Position numbers and translations under genes: made by a program. This document shows, piece after piece, positions 47,503 to 57,700 of a stretch of 64,000 nucleotides of DNA (its first letter is position 1; every line of letters begins with the position of its first letter). The notes under the pieces were generated by a model, which worked only from the letters and a program-made list of their open reading frames with translations, ran no database searches and was not told the DNA's origin. This DNA is from Nostoc sp. TCL26-01 (GTDB lineage: Bacteria > Cyanobacteriota > Cyanobacteriia > Cyanobacteriales > Nostocaceae): the NCBI RefSeq assembly GCF_013393945.1, contig NZ_CP040297.1, positions 1,752,804 through 1,816,803 on the forward strand, written 5' to 3'.

Positions 47503-47778
47503 TTAACCACCAGCCACAGCCGGGACAATACTCACTTCATCACCGTCTTTTAGAGATGTAGCTGTACCATCTAAAAAGCGGATGTCTTCGCTATTGACAT
47601 ACAAATTCAGAAAGCGCCTTGGTTCTCCTTTATCATCACATAATCGTGACTTGATACCAGGAAAGGTTTTTTCTAGAGAATCTAAGAGTTCTGCAATAGT
47701 CGTACCACTAGAATCGAGTGCGGCTTGATTGTTGGTGAAATTTTGCAGAGCAGTAGGGACTAAAACTTTTACAGCCAT
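47503..47778 (-). CDS. MoaD/ThiS-like ubiquitin-fold sulfur-carrier protein, linked to thrC
   Basis: The 91-aa beta-grasp protein ends in the diagnostic Gly-Gly (VPAVAGG), which is activated by adenylation and thiocarboxylation in this family. It has [20 protein letters not shown] in the helix position and [16 protein letters not shown], closer to the CysO/ThiS-like branch than to classical MoaD. It follows thrC on the same strand after 79 bp. Such carriers can donate sulfur in cysteine or homocysteine synthesis, so a role at the threonine/methionine branch is possible but inferred. Confidence 0.8.
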   Translation of the reverse strand: MAVKVLVPTALQNFTNNQAALDSSGTTIAELLDSLEKTFPGIKSRLCDDKGEPRRFLNLYVNSEDIRFLDGTATSLKDGDEVSIVPAVAGG

Positions 47779-47857
47779 AATTAAATAATATTGGTCAGTG
47801 GTGAGTTGTCAGTTGTTAATGGTCGGTTGCTAATGACCATTGACTATTGACTGTTGA

Positions 47858-49162
47858 CTAAACAAGGACTTGTTGCCATTCCAAGCGGTCTAAAGTACGC
47901 GATCGCTCTAATGCACGCTCAAAACTATCAAGTTTAGCATCAATGGTCAAAGGTTCACCAATGTAGCCTTGTACTGCTTCTTGGGTTTTCAAACCATTTC
48001 CCGTGATGTAAACCACAGTAGTTTCATCTGGGTCAATTTTGCCAGCTTCTACCAGTTTCTTCAGGACAGCGACAGTTGTACCACCAGCTGTTTCAGTGAA
48101 GATGCCTTCGGTTTCTGCCAACAGTTTGATGCCTTCAATAATTTCAGCATCATTGACTGATTCAATATTACCGCCTGTTTTCTTCGCTATTTCGACAGCG
48201 TAGACACCATCTGCCGGATTGCCGATCGCAATTGATTTAGCAATTGTATTCGGTTTTACTGGTTTAATAAAGTCGCGGTCTTCTCTAAAGGCTTGGGCAA
48301 TGGGGGAACAGCCTTCAGCTTGTGCGCCACTAAAGCGGACGTTTTTACCTTCTACTAAGCCAACTTCCGTAAATTCTTTAAAACCTTTATATATCTTGGT
48401 AAACAGTGAGCCAGAAGCCAAGGGGGCAACTATATGATCTGGTAGTTCCCATCCCAGTTGTTCTGCCACTTCAAACCCTAAAGTCTTGGAACCTTCCGAG
48501 TAGTAAGGCCGCAAGTTGATATTGACAAAACCCCAGCCGTATGTATTGGCGACTTCCGAACACAGGCGATTGACTTGATCGTAGTTGCCTTTCACCGCCA
48601 TGAGTGTAGGACTGTAGATTAAGCTACCCAGGATTTTTCCAGCTTCTAAGTCAGCCGGGATGAACACACAACAGTCTAGACCGGCATTAGCTGCGATCGC
48701 TGCTGTGGAGTTTGCCAAGTTACCGGTGCTAGCACAAGATACTGTAGTGAAACCCAACTCACGCGCACGAGAAAGAGCAACGGACACCACCCGATCCTTG
48801 AAACTCAGGGTGGGCATATTGACGGCATCATTTTTAATATAAAGCTTGTTTAGACCCAGGCGACGGGCAAGACGATGGGAACGTACCAGGGGAGTCATAC
48901 CTGTTCCCACATCTATAACATTGTCAGTTGCGACGGGCAAAAAGGGACGGTAACGCCAAATTGAATTAGGGCCAGCTTGAATTTTTTCACGGGTGACAGA
49001 CAGACGCAAGGCACTATAGTCATACTTCACTTCCAATGGGCCAAAACAGAACTCACACACATGAGAGGCTTTGAGTTCGTATTCTGCACCACATTCTTTA
49101 CACTGCAAAGATTTGAGAATGTTGGTGTTTGCTTGGGTTGGTGTGGATGTGGCCTGAGTCAT
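47858..49162 (-). CDS. thrC: Threonine synthase
   Basis: This enzyme makes threonine from O-phosphohomoserine. The 434-aa PLP enzyme (fold type II) starts with a four-cysteine zinc-ribbon (CKECGAEYELKASHVCEFC), followed by RSHRLARRLGLNKLYIKND and LSFKDRVVSVALS, where Lys binds PLP. The phosphate-binding region is SCASTGNLANSTAAIAANAG. The zinc-ribbon and length are typical of the plant/cyanobacterial group. The start ATG is at 49162. The ubiquitin-like gene follows on the same strand. Confidence 0.9.
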   Translation of the reverse strand: MTQATSTPTQANTNILKSLQCKECGAEYELKASHVCEFCFGPLEVKYDYSALRLSVTREKIQAGPNSIWRYRPFLPVATDNVIDVGTGMTPLVRSHRLARRLGLNKLYIKNDAVNMPTLSFKDRVVSVALSRARELGFTTVSCASTGNLANSTAAIAANAGLDCCVFIPADLEAGKILGSLIYSPTLMAVKGNYDQVNRLCSEVANTYGWGFVNINLRPYYSEGSKTLGFEVAEQLGWELPDHIVAPLASGSLFTKIYKGFKEFTEVGLVEGKNVRFSGAQAEGCSPIAQAFREDRDFIKPVKPNTIAKSIAIGNPADGVYAVEIAKKTGGNIESVNDAEIIEGIKLLAETEGIFTETAGGTTVAVLKKLVEAGKIDPDETTVVYITGNGLKTQEAVQGYIGEPLTIDAKLDSFERALERSRTLDRLEWQQVLV

Positions 49163-49770
49163 AAACTAGCTTTCCCTGTTTGTCCGTCAACTGCGAATGA
49201 TAGTAGCACGGGTAAAAACACTAGTCAAACATACCCGACTAAAATTGTCGGCTTTAAATCCATAAGTTATTTGCTTGCAGCTAGAGTATATATAAATACT
49301 ATTAATTGTGTAATTAAAACTAGATATACGGATTAGTCGGCATTAATTTTCGGAAATTAACTAGACAAAATATACTCTTGTGTAATAACAGACTTTTATT
49401 GTCCGTACTTACTTAAATAAAATTACGCAAATAATTTTTTGCTAAAAATCTTAATACTCGTATTTCAACTGTTTCGAGATGCCATGTCTTTGATTTAAGG
49501 TTCTAGTGTTGAGACATCATATTATTTCTTGTAATCAATTTGACATCAGTAAATAAAACTGAATATCTCAAAAACTGATTACACAAAATACTGTTTTTAT
49601 ATTGTTCGCAAGCGTTATTCCAAACTGATTTAGATTGTTTTGGAATAATTTTGTTGTCTGAAAAATAATTGCCAGATAAATCGATATTTTTAAAAAATTA
49701 TAGATATATTGTGCATTTATTTTTACCGGAGATACTCAGCAGTACCCTACTAAAAAACTACATCTCTAGA
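49163..49770. other. 608-bp AT-rich leader of the DUF11 cluster
   Basis: No gene or STRR is seen. A possible -35 element TTGACA is at 49540-49545, with an A/T-rich region 17 bp downstream, but the -10 match is poor. A long leader RNA for the surface-protein cluster is plausible. Confidence 0.4.
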
Positions 49771-52377
49771 ATGAATTTTCAGATTAAAACCAACAAAACT
49801 CGTAAGTCTAGACTGTATGGTGCTTTAATCACAACAGCATTTTTAACTAACGGTCTTTTCCCATTCATCACTCCTGTATTAGCTCAAACTGCACCAACTG
49901 CTGCTAATACACCTATAAATAACCAAGCAACAGCCACTTACGAAGATCCAAACAATCCCGCAGATCCAAATAATCCAAATGATCCTAAAAGAATCACGAC
50001 TACTTCCAACACAGTTACCGTCACAATCGCTGAAGTAGCGGGTATCTTGGTACAAGCTGGGACAGTGAACGATGTTAATGGTGGTACAGTCCAAGTCGGT
50101 GATGCACTGGAATATAACTTCACTGTCACCAACATAGGGAACGATCCTACACGCTTCAAAATACCGGAAGCAGTCACTATCACAGGTAACGGAACCTTAG
50201 TTGCTAACAGCTTAGAATATCAACAACCTGGTACTACTACTTGGTTACCAGTTCCCAGTGGCGGGGTAACGACAAACTCTGTCCCTGTCAATGGTGTTGT
50301 ACCTGTGCGAGTCAGAGTTACTGTTAATTCTGGTGCTGCCAGTGGTGATAATATCTCAGTTACCTTGGGTCAAACAACTCCGGCTAACACTGCCAGCAAC
50401 TCTCCCCGCAACGATGCTGCATCAAGCAATGATAATCTTGATGTCTACACTGTTGACAACATTAATGGCTCACCAAATGAAGTTGATGGTACACCTGCTA
50501 ACCTAGTGGTAGAAGGTAGTGCAACAGCGACAAAAACCGTTGATCCAAAGTCCTATTCTCTAGCCACCTTACTGAAAACTCGTGGTGTTTACAACAATAA
50601 CAATACAGCCGGGGATATTACAGATGATACTGTATCCTACAATTTGAGTTTACGAGTTGAACCCACCGATGTCACAGGAAAAGGTATCGTTCCCGCACCT
50701 CTAGCCGGCTCTACCGTACCTGGGCTTACTGGCTCGTATATTTTAGTATCTGATGCCATTCCTACAGGAACCCAACTAGCAGCAGCACCGACTGCACCTA
50801 GCGGTTGGACAGTAGTTTACTCCACAACTGCTGTCACCACAACTGCTAACGCTGCCACTTGGACAACTAGCCAACCAGGAGACTTAACTACAGTTACGCG
50901 GATTGGTTTTGTTAAACTCACAACTGACGGTGATACTAGTACTTATCTACCTTTAACTACTGGTGCAGTCCAACCGACCCAATTCGCTATCCAGTTAAAA
51001 GTTAAAACAGGACAAACCGCGCCTCTCACCATCGCCAACATCGCTCAAGTATTTGGTAAAACACCAACGACAAACGCTCCTGTAATTGATGAATCAGGTG
51101 ATCAAAATCCCAGCAACTTTGATGGGAATACAGGAAATATGACACCTCCCCCAACAACAGACACCAATGGGGATAATGTACCTGATCAATTACCTACTAC
51201 TGTGGATGATGGTTTTATCAACAACCCAGGAACACCAGAAACAGGTGTTGATACTAATGGTGACAACACTGGTGCAGGCACAGGTGGTGAGGCTAACACC
51301 TTTACAATCAATACAGCCTCAGTATTGAACGGGCCAAATGGTGTACCGAATGCCGTGGGGCCGACAAATAATAATGATGACTTTACTAATAAGTCTACTG
51401 CTGTACCGGCTGGCACGACTCCTGGTTCCACATTTGACCCAGGAGTAGTCACGTTTACCAACACCGTTAGAAATGATAGTACTCAAGCGAGCAATATTTC
51501 TCTAGTACCCACACCACCTGCTCCCACTGGTGATTTACCCAATGGTACAGAGGTGACAATCACTTATAATGCTCAGTCCATAACTTACGTTTGGAATGGG
51601 ACAGTTTTCCAATACAAAGACCCTGGTACTAATGCTCTCAGCGCCATAGATCAGGTAACAAAATACATTACTATCCCCAATATTGCAGCAGGTACAGATG
51701 TGTCATACACCGTAGCTGTTAATTTACCAGGCACTACACCTTTATCTACAGATATCAATAGAGGCTTCCCAGTACCAGTTACCGCTTTTGTGGATGATGC
51801 TACGCCTGGATTGGGTACAGAAACTGTGAGGAATACAACTATAGATCGTGTATATACTGGGTTCTTGAAATTAGTCAAATTCTCAGCTATTGAACAAGGA
51901 ACAGGGCCAGCCGTTGGTACAGGTCAAGAGAATTTTGCCAGTACACCTGCTGCTCCAGGTGGTGTTGACCCTGATCCTAATACTCCTGATGTGGATAGAA
52001 AACCTGCACCGGGAAATATTATTGTTTATCAAATCCGCTACAAGAATATTTCTGAACCATCTGTGGGTACAGGTAACGTAATTTTGAACGCGGCTAATGT
52101 GGTGATTACGGAAGACGGGACTGCTAGTCCTAGCAACTGGGCGAAAGATAATGATGGTAATAATGTGATTGATACCAGTCATGTTAGCGGTTCATCTGTG
52201 GATTCTGGCAGTTCAACAATTACATTCTTTAGTGGTAATCCGGCTAATACTCTTCTTAGTGGTGAGCAGACTGGTACTACAGTGAGTACTGATGTCACTA
52301 AATATATAGACACTGTTACTGGTCAAGTTGCGCCGGGTGTGCAGAGAACCTTTACCTTTAAGCGCAAAGTTAACTAA
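49771..52377 (+). CDS. Secreted DUF11-type repeat protein, 868 aa (cluster gene 1)
   Basis: The ATG at 49771 gives a classic signal peptide (RKSRLYGALITTAFLTNGLF then PFITPVLAQ, cleavage after the A-x-A-like LAQ, about residue 37). The mature protein is Thr/Asn/Pro-rich and beta-structured, with DUF11/conserved-repeat-like units: VQVGDALEYNFTVTNIGNDP, then SATATKTVDPKSY. Asp/Asn turns such as DTNGDNVPDQLP suggest calcium sites. The C-terminal unit has GNIIVYQIRYKNISEPSVG. There is no cell-wall sorting signal or TM at the end (FTFKRKVN). Probably a surface-exposed or outer-membrane-attached adhesin-like protein. Confidence 0.8.
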   Translation: MNFQIKTNKTRKSRLYGALITTAFLTNGLFPFITPVLAQTAPTAANTPINNQATATYEDPNNPADPNNPNDPKRITTTSNTVTVTIAEVAGILVQAGTVNDVNGGTVQVGDALEYNFTVTNIGNDPTRFKIPEAVTITGNGTLVANSLEYQQPGTTTWLPVPSGGVTTNSVPVNGVVPVRVRVTVNSGAASGDNISVTLGQTTPANTASNSPRNDAASSNDNLDVYTVDNINGSPNEVDGTPANLVVEGSATATKTVDPKSYSLATLLKTRGVYNNNNTAGDITDDTVSYNLSLRVEPTDVTGKGIVPAPLAGSTVPGLTGSYILVSDAIPTGTQLAAAPTAPSGWTVVYSTTAVTTTANAATWTTSQPGDLTTVTRIGFVKLTTDGDTSTYLPLTTGAVQPTQFAIQLKVKTGQTAPLTIANIAQVFGKTPTTNAPVIDESGDQNPSNFDGNTGNMTPPPTTDTNGDNVPDQLPTTVDDGFINNPGTPETGVDTNGDNTGAGTGGEANTFTINTASVLNGPNGVPNAVGPTNNNDDFTNKSTAVPAGTTPGSTFDPGVVTFTNTVRNDSTQASNISLVPTPPAPTGDLPNGTEVTITYNAQSITYVWNGTVFQYKDPGTNALSAIDQVTKYITIPNIAAGTDVSYTVAVNLPGTTPLSTDINRGFPVPVTAFVDDATPGLGTETVRNTTIDRVYTGFLKLVKFSAIEQGTGPAVGTGQENFASTPAAPGGVDPDPNTPDVDRKPAPGNIIVYQIRYKNISEPSVGTGNVILNAANVVITEDGTASPSNWAKDNDGNNVIDTSHVSGSSVDSGSSTITFFSGNPANTLLSGEQTGTTVSTDVTKYIDTVTGQVAPGVQRTFTFKRKVN

Positions 52378-52386
52378 AACTTTTTT

Positions 52387-52410
52387 ACCCTCTCCATTGT
52401 TGGAGGGGGT
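52387..52410 (+). terminator. Hairpin between cluster genes 1 and 2
   Basis: ACCCTCTCC-ATTGTT-GGAGGGGGT forms a 9-bp stem with one G-T pair just after the first gene's stop. No strong T-run follows (ATTAGTTTCTC). It may set the expression ratio between gene 1 and the rest rather than end transcription. Confidence 0.5.
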
Positions 52411-52472
52411 ATTAGTTTCTCTAAACGGGGAAAGATAAGTCATATCAATTCAAAATTTGAGGTGATTAAGAA

Positions 52473-53015
52473 ATGAAGAGTGTTGTTATTGTTACCGTAG
52501 GAGTCTTGGCGATCGCTGCTACTAGTTATGTACCAGGGGTTGTTTCTGGCAGGGCTGTTGCTCAGAATAATCGTAGTCAACCACAATTGCAATTGCGTCT
52601 AGAAGCGGAAAAACAAGTCTTACAAAAAGATAATCAGGGTAAGCAAAAGGTTTCATGGCAAGCACTGACAGGTAAAGCAGTAGTCAAACCAGGTGATGTA
52701 TTAAGGTATACATTGAATGGAGAAAATAAGAGCGATCGCCCAATTAATAATCTCGTACTCAATCAACCCATCCCCAAAGGAATGGTTTATGTATTGAAAT
52801 CTGCCAACACTACAAACCAAAACAGTAAGATTACTTATAGCATCGACGGCGGACGTAGTTTTGCAGAAAATCCCACCGTTAAAGTTACTCTCCCCAATGG
52901 CACAGTTGATATTAAACCAGCACCAGCTAACGCTTATACTCACATTCGCTTACAACTTCCATCACTAGCAGCGAAGACGATAGTTAAGGCGACATATCAA
53001 ACTCAGATTCGTTAG
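52473..53015 (+). CDS. Small secreted DUF11-type protein, 180 aa (cluster gene 2)
   Basis: The ATG at 52473 follows GAGGTGATTAAGAA, a strong ribosome-binding site. A signal peptide occupies about residues 1-30 (VTVGVLAIAATSYVPGVVSG). The mature part is a single DUF11-like unit: VVKPGDVLRYTLNGENKSDR, then LNQPIPKGMVYVLKSANTT and a segment on a Ser-Ile-Asp-Gly-Gly turn. It is one domain long, so it may be a pilin-like or capping subunit that pairs with the larger members; this is inference. Confidence 0.75.
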   Translation: MKSVVIVTVGVLAIAATSYVPGVVSGRAVAQNNRSQPQLQLRLEAEKQVLQKDNQGKQKVSWQALTGKAVVKPGDVLRYTLNGENKSDRPINNLVLNQPIPKGMVYVLKSANTTNQNSKITYSIDGGRSFAENPTVKVTLPNGTVDIKPAPANAYTHIRLQLPSLAAKTIVKATYQTQIR

Positions 53016-53230
53016 CAGCTAGAGAAGAGAGTTTTTTCTATGATTGGTTGACTAGTTTTGTGCTGTTTTTGGGAAAAATTTACCTAGTAGTCAGCCTTTA
53101 TTCATTTTCATAACAAGTGTGTTCCTCAATAGAGGAATTATTTTTAATTCATTTAACTGCTCATTACTTATCACTTTTACATAAATGCTGCTTTTACATA
53201 AATCAGGGTATTTCCGAGGAGATAATTTCT

Positions 53231-54742
53231 GTGACTCTTCCTCGTAAACAAAAACAAATTAATTTTGGTAATAACTGGTATAAACAGCTAACAGCAACTG
53301 TTCTCTTGGGCAGTTTTTTACAAACTACTGTATCCATGCCAGCAACAGCACAAGCTGTCAATATTGTAAATCAAGCTAACTATACTTATAAAGATTCTAC
53401 TAGCGACAATCAATATCAGGGAACCAGTAGTCAAATTAATCTCAATCCTAATCCTTTGGTTGACCCACTAGGTAGGATTTTAGGTTGTGCTGGTGCGCTG
53501 TTACCAGACTATACAGGGTTTTCTGTTGGTGTGTATGAACCTAATCCGAATGATCCAACTGGCACAGAATTAGGGGGATTAGTTTCTTTAACACGGACGG
53601 AATTACCTGATATTCCTAACAATAATATTCCCGGTGGTAAAAGTCCTAATACTGAGAATAGTAACCCATATTTCATTACAAATAATCCGGCTGGTGTTTA
53701 TAATTTTCTCCTTGACCCAAATAGAGGTCAAACTAATCCGGGTAAAATATACATTTTTGTAGTCAATCCTCCGGCGAATTCTGTTTATCAACAACGACGG
53801 ATTAAGATTGAGATTCTCAATAGCACAGATAATAATCTCGTGCGTTATCTGGCTACTTCTTTAGATGGTCAACCAATCAGTACGAAAGGGGAAACTAGAA
53901 TAGAGGGTACTGTAGTTTTAGTCCCGAATGCAGAAGTAGTGGGACTGGATTTACTAGCATTTGAATTTACTACGAATATGTGTCAAGCAAATCAGGTGCA
54001 GATTGTCAAAACAGGCGATCGCGCGGCGGCTGAACCTGGAGATACAGTTATCTATCGCTTGTCGGTAAAAAATTTATCAGATGTTGCCTTAAATAATGTG
54101 GTTATCACTGATAATCTTCCCTTGGGCTTTAACTTGATTCCTAAGTCTGTACGAGGGGAAATAAACGGTCAAGCAGTAGCGATTACACCAGCGAATAACG
54201 GCAACACAATTACCTTCCCTACAGGTGTGAATCTTCCTGTCGGGCAAGTGCTGACACTAGTTTATGCAGCTCAACTTACCCCTGATTCTCTGCGGGGAAC
54301 TGGTCGCAATAGTGCGATCGTTAATGCGGAACGCTCTGATAATCGATTTAGTACCAAAGACGGCCCAGCAACCCACCAACTAAGAATTGGTCAAGGTATA
54401 GTTTCTGACTGTGGCACAATTATCGGTCGCGTGTTTATTGACAAAAACTTTGATGGTGAACAGCAAACAGGTGAACCAGGAATACCCAATGCAGTCATTT
54501 TCTTAGAAGACGGGAACCGCATCACCACTGATCCCAAAGGTTTGTTCTCCCTAGCCAATGTCTTACCAGGAAGCCACGCAGGAGTATTAGACCTGACTAG
54601 CGTCCCTGGTTACAAACTAGCTCCCAATAAGAAATTCCGCGAACGCAATAGCCAATCTCGCCTAGTGCGCCTAGAACCTGGGGGGTTGGTACGGATGAAT
54701 TTTGCAGTCACTCCCATCTCAGAGGAGGTAGTTAAGCCATGA
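53231..54742 (+). CDS. Secreted DUF11 plus SdrD-B-like protein, 503 aa (cluster gene 3)
   Basis: I start at GTG 53231 (VTLPRKQKQINFGNNWYKQL) because GAGGAG precedes it; the upstream frame looks non-coding. A hydrophobic signal (ATVLLGSFLQTTVSMPATAQ) ends in an A-x-A-like site at about residue 40. The mid part is beta-rich, a DUF11 unit is at about 258-375 (AAEPGDTVIYRLSVKNLSDV), and the C-terminal unit, IIGRVFIDKNFDGEQQTGEP followed by GIPNAVIFLEDG, is an SdrD-B/carboxypeptidase-regulatory-like Ig fold. Its TGA overlaps the next ATG by 4 bp, so translation is coupled to the barrel gene. Confidence 0.8.
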   Translation: MTLPRKQKQINFGNNWYKQLTATVLLGSFLQTTVSMPATAQAVNIVNQANYTYKDSTSDNQYQGTSSQINLNPNPLVDPLGRILGCAGALLPDYTGFSVGVYEPNPNDPTGTELGGLVSLTRTELPDIPNNNIPGGKSPNTENSNPYFITNNPAGVYNFLLDPNRGQTNPGKIYIFVVNPPANSVYQQRRIKIEILNSTDNNLVRYLATSLDGQPISTKGETRIEGTVVLVPNAEVVGLDLLAFEFTTNMCQANQVQIVKTGDRAAAEPGDTVIYRLSVKNLSDVALNNVVITDNLPLGFNLIPKSVRGEINGQAVAITPANNGNTITFPTGVNLPVGQVLTLVYAAQLTPDSLRGTGRNSAIVNAERSDNRFSTKDGPATHQLRIGQGIVSDCGTIIGRVFIDKNFDGEQQTGEPGIPNAVIFLEDGNRITTDPKGLFSLANVLPGSHAGVLDLTSVPGYKLAPNKKFRERNSQSRLVRLEPGGLVRMNFAVTPISEEVVKP

Positions 54743-57700
54743 GAACCTTAAACATTCTAAATCTGAGATTGATCAGAGCGATCGCTGGAACATTAATCTG
54801 CGTTTTATATCCAGCTAGCGTTCATGCTGAGGTGAAAGAAAACTCCTCAAATATCACGCCTACAAGGAGAGAGGCTGCTTCTTTCCCAGACCATAATCTA
54901 TCAACTGACCAACTCCTTGCAACAACTCCATCTGCGACTCCCATCCCACCTTTTTCGCTAGCAGATGAGATGACATTACCCAGAGGGTTGAGTAGAGTTG
55001 CCGAATTACCGCCAACGGAAACACCAGTAGCAACAGATAAGGGCGATGAACGCAGGGAAACAACTTCTTCTGTCTCCACAACCATAAAAATTTTGACCCC
55101 CACGGCTAACAGTGTTATCGATATCCCTGCAACTGAGGCGACAGTACAATTTCCGGCTGGTAGTCAAGTGGAACTGCGGGTAAATGGAGTTTTGGTAGAT
55201 TCTGCCTTGGTGGGAAAAACTGAAACTGATGCTAACACTAACCTAGTAACGCAGACATGGTATGGTATCTCGCTCAAGGCTGGTGAGAATACTTTGACTG
55301 CACAGATCATCGGTGGGACAGAACCACCAGTGAGTGTGCGCGTTGTTGTCAGAGGAAAACCGCAAAAACTGACGCTAGAAACTGTAGAAGCGCGTATCCC
55401 TGCTGATGCACGTTCCACAGCTACTATCAACGGTCAACTTTTGGATGAAGGTGGTAATCGCTCTAATCAAGATGCTGTTGTCACAATTATCCCCACGGCG
55501 GGGGAATTAGTGGGAACTGACTTGAAGCCTGAACAACCAGGGTTTCAGGTAGAAGCCAAAGGGGGACAGTTTACAGCAATTTTGCGATCGGATTTGAAAG
55601 CACAAACTGTGCGAATTCGCGCCTTAGCTGATGATTTAGAAGCCTTTACCCAACTGCAATTTGAGACATCATTACGTCCTAGCTTAGTCTCTGGGGTGGT
55701 AGATTTGCGTTTAGGTGCGAGAGGGACAAACTATTACGGTAGTTTTCGAGACTTTCTCCGCCCAGACAAAGATACTAGCACCCAGTTTGACTTTAACTCA
55801 GCCATTTTTGCCACAGGTACATTCGGTGACTGGCTATTTACTGGCGCATATAACAGTTCTCGCAGCCTGAATGAAGATTGTAACTGTGATAATCGCCTGT
55901 TTCGCTCATATCAATTTAGTGAACAAAACTACCCTGTTTATGGTGATAGTTCCACATCATATGTAGTTACACCTTCTATTGACAGCTTATATCTGCGATT
56001 TGAGCGTTCTACTGGTATTCCTGGTGCTGCGCCTGATTATGCGATGTGGGGTGACTACAATACAGAAGAATTTTCCCGTTCTTCCCAGCAGTTTACCGCC
56101 ATTAGTCGGCAACTCCACGGCTTTAAAGCCAACTACAACTTAGGGAATCTGCAAATTACAGGCTTCTATGGTAATAATTTAGAGGCTTTTCAACGAGATG
56201 CGATCGCCCCTGATGGGACTAGCGGTTTTTACTTCCTGTCTCGGCGGTTAGTAGTTCCTGGTAGTGAAAATGTTTTTATTGAATTAGAAGAACTGAATCG
56301 TCCGGGTACAGTCCTGCAACGCCAACAGCTAAACCGTGGCCCAGACTATGAAATCGATTACGATCGCGGTACTTTAATCTTCCGTGAACCAATTCTGCGT
56401 ACTGATGTTGATCAAAATGGACAAGTTTTAGTCCGGCGGATTATCGTCAGCTATCAATACGATAGCAACAACACCGACAGCAACATCTATGCAGGACGCT
56501 TACAATACAACTTTTCTCGCTTGCTAAATCAAGAAAGTTGGTTAGGTGCAACCTACTTGAGAGAAAACCAAGGATTACGTGGTTTTGAACTCTATGGCGC
56601 AGATGCCATGATTTCTCTAGGTTCTGAGAATCAGATAATAGCAGAATATGCCCATTCCACCAACGATTCCGATATTATGGGGCGAGTAAGTGGCGAAGCT
56701 TATCGTTTAGAAGCCCAAGCTCAGATTTTTAAAGGTCTACAAGGTCGGGCTTATTACAGATATGCGGATACAGGCTTTGCTAATAACGCTACTATTAGTT
56801 TTGTTCCTGGTCAAACTCGCTATGGGGCGCAACTCACAGGAAAAGTTTCTACAACCACAAATGTCCGAGTGCAATACGACCATGAAGACAATTTTGGCAT
56901 TGCACCCCAACCCTTAGATACCTTTGAAGAGCTATTTTCTCCCCGTTCGCAAGCAATACCCGGTAGTCAAGTCGATAATTCCCTCTCCACCCTATCGGCG
57001 GGAATTCAACAACGCATAGGTAAAGCCACTGTCAATGTTGATTGGATTCATCGCCACCGAGAAGACAGAATTGCCACCAACCCTTTAGAGAGTACATCAG
57101 ATCAATTACGCTCTCGGTTCACATATCCCCTAACAGATAATCTCACCTTCCAAGCCCAAAACGAACTCACCTTATCTTCCCAAAAAGATACAGTCTACCC
57201 AGACCGGACAATTTTAGGGCTAAATTGGGCTGTCGTTCCTGGTGTAAATATCAATCTTGCTCAACAATACTACACTGCTGGTCAGTTGGCTGGTAATTCT
57301 ATTACGAGCTTAAGCGTCAACGGTGAACACAAACTTGGCTCTGATACAACTTTGACTGGTCGTTACTCTATTCTCAGTGGTGCTAACGAACTGACGACCC
57401 AAGGAGCTATAGGTCTAAATAATCGCTGGATGATTGCATCTGGTTTGCGGCTAAATCTGGCTTATGAACACGTCTTTGGTAGCTTCTTCCAACGCACAGG
57501 TACAGGTCAACAATTTGCTCAACCATTTGCTCCTGGTCAAAGTGCTTCCTCGATTGGATTTAGTGGAGGTGATAGCTATAGTGTGGGGTTGGAATACTCA
57601 GATAATCCTGAGTTTCAAGCCAGTGCGCGTTACGAACATCGCACTTCGTCTGGTGGTTCCAATACAGTTATATCAGCCGCAGCTTTGGGTAAAATTTCCC

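Noticed and set aside
49669..49770. Upstream TTG start for cluster gene 1
   Set aside because: The ATG at 49771 gives a normal signal peptide; the upstream residues are not signal-like.
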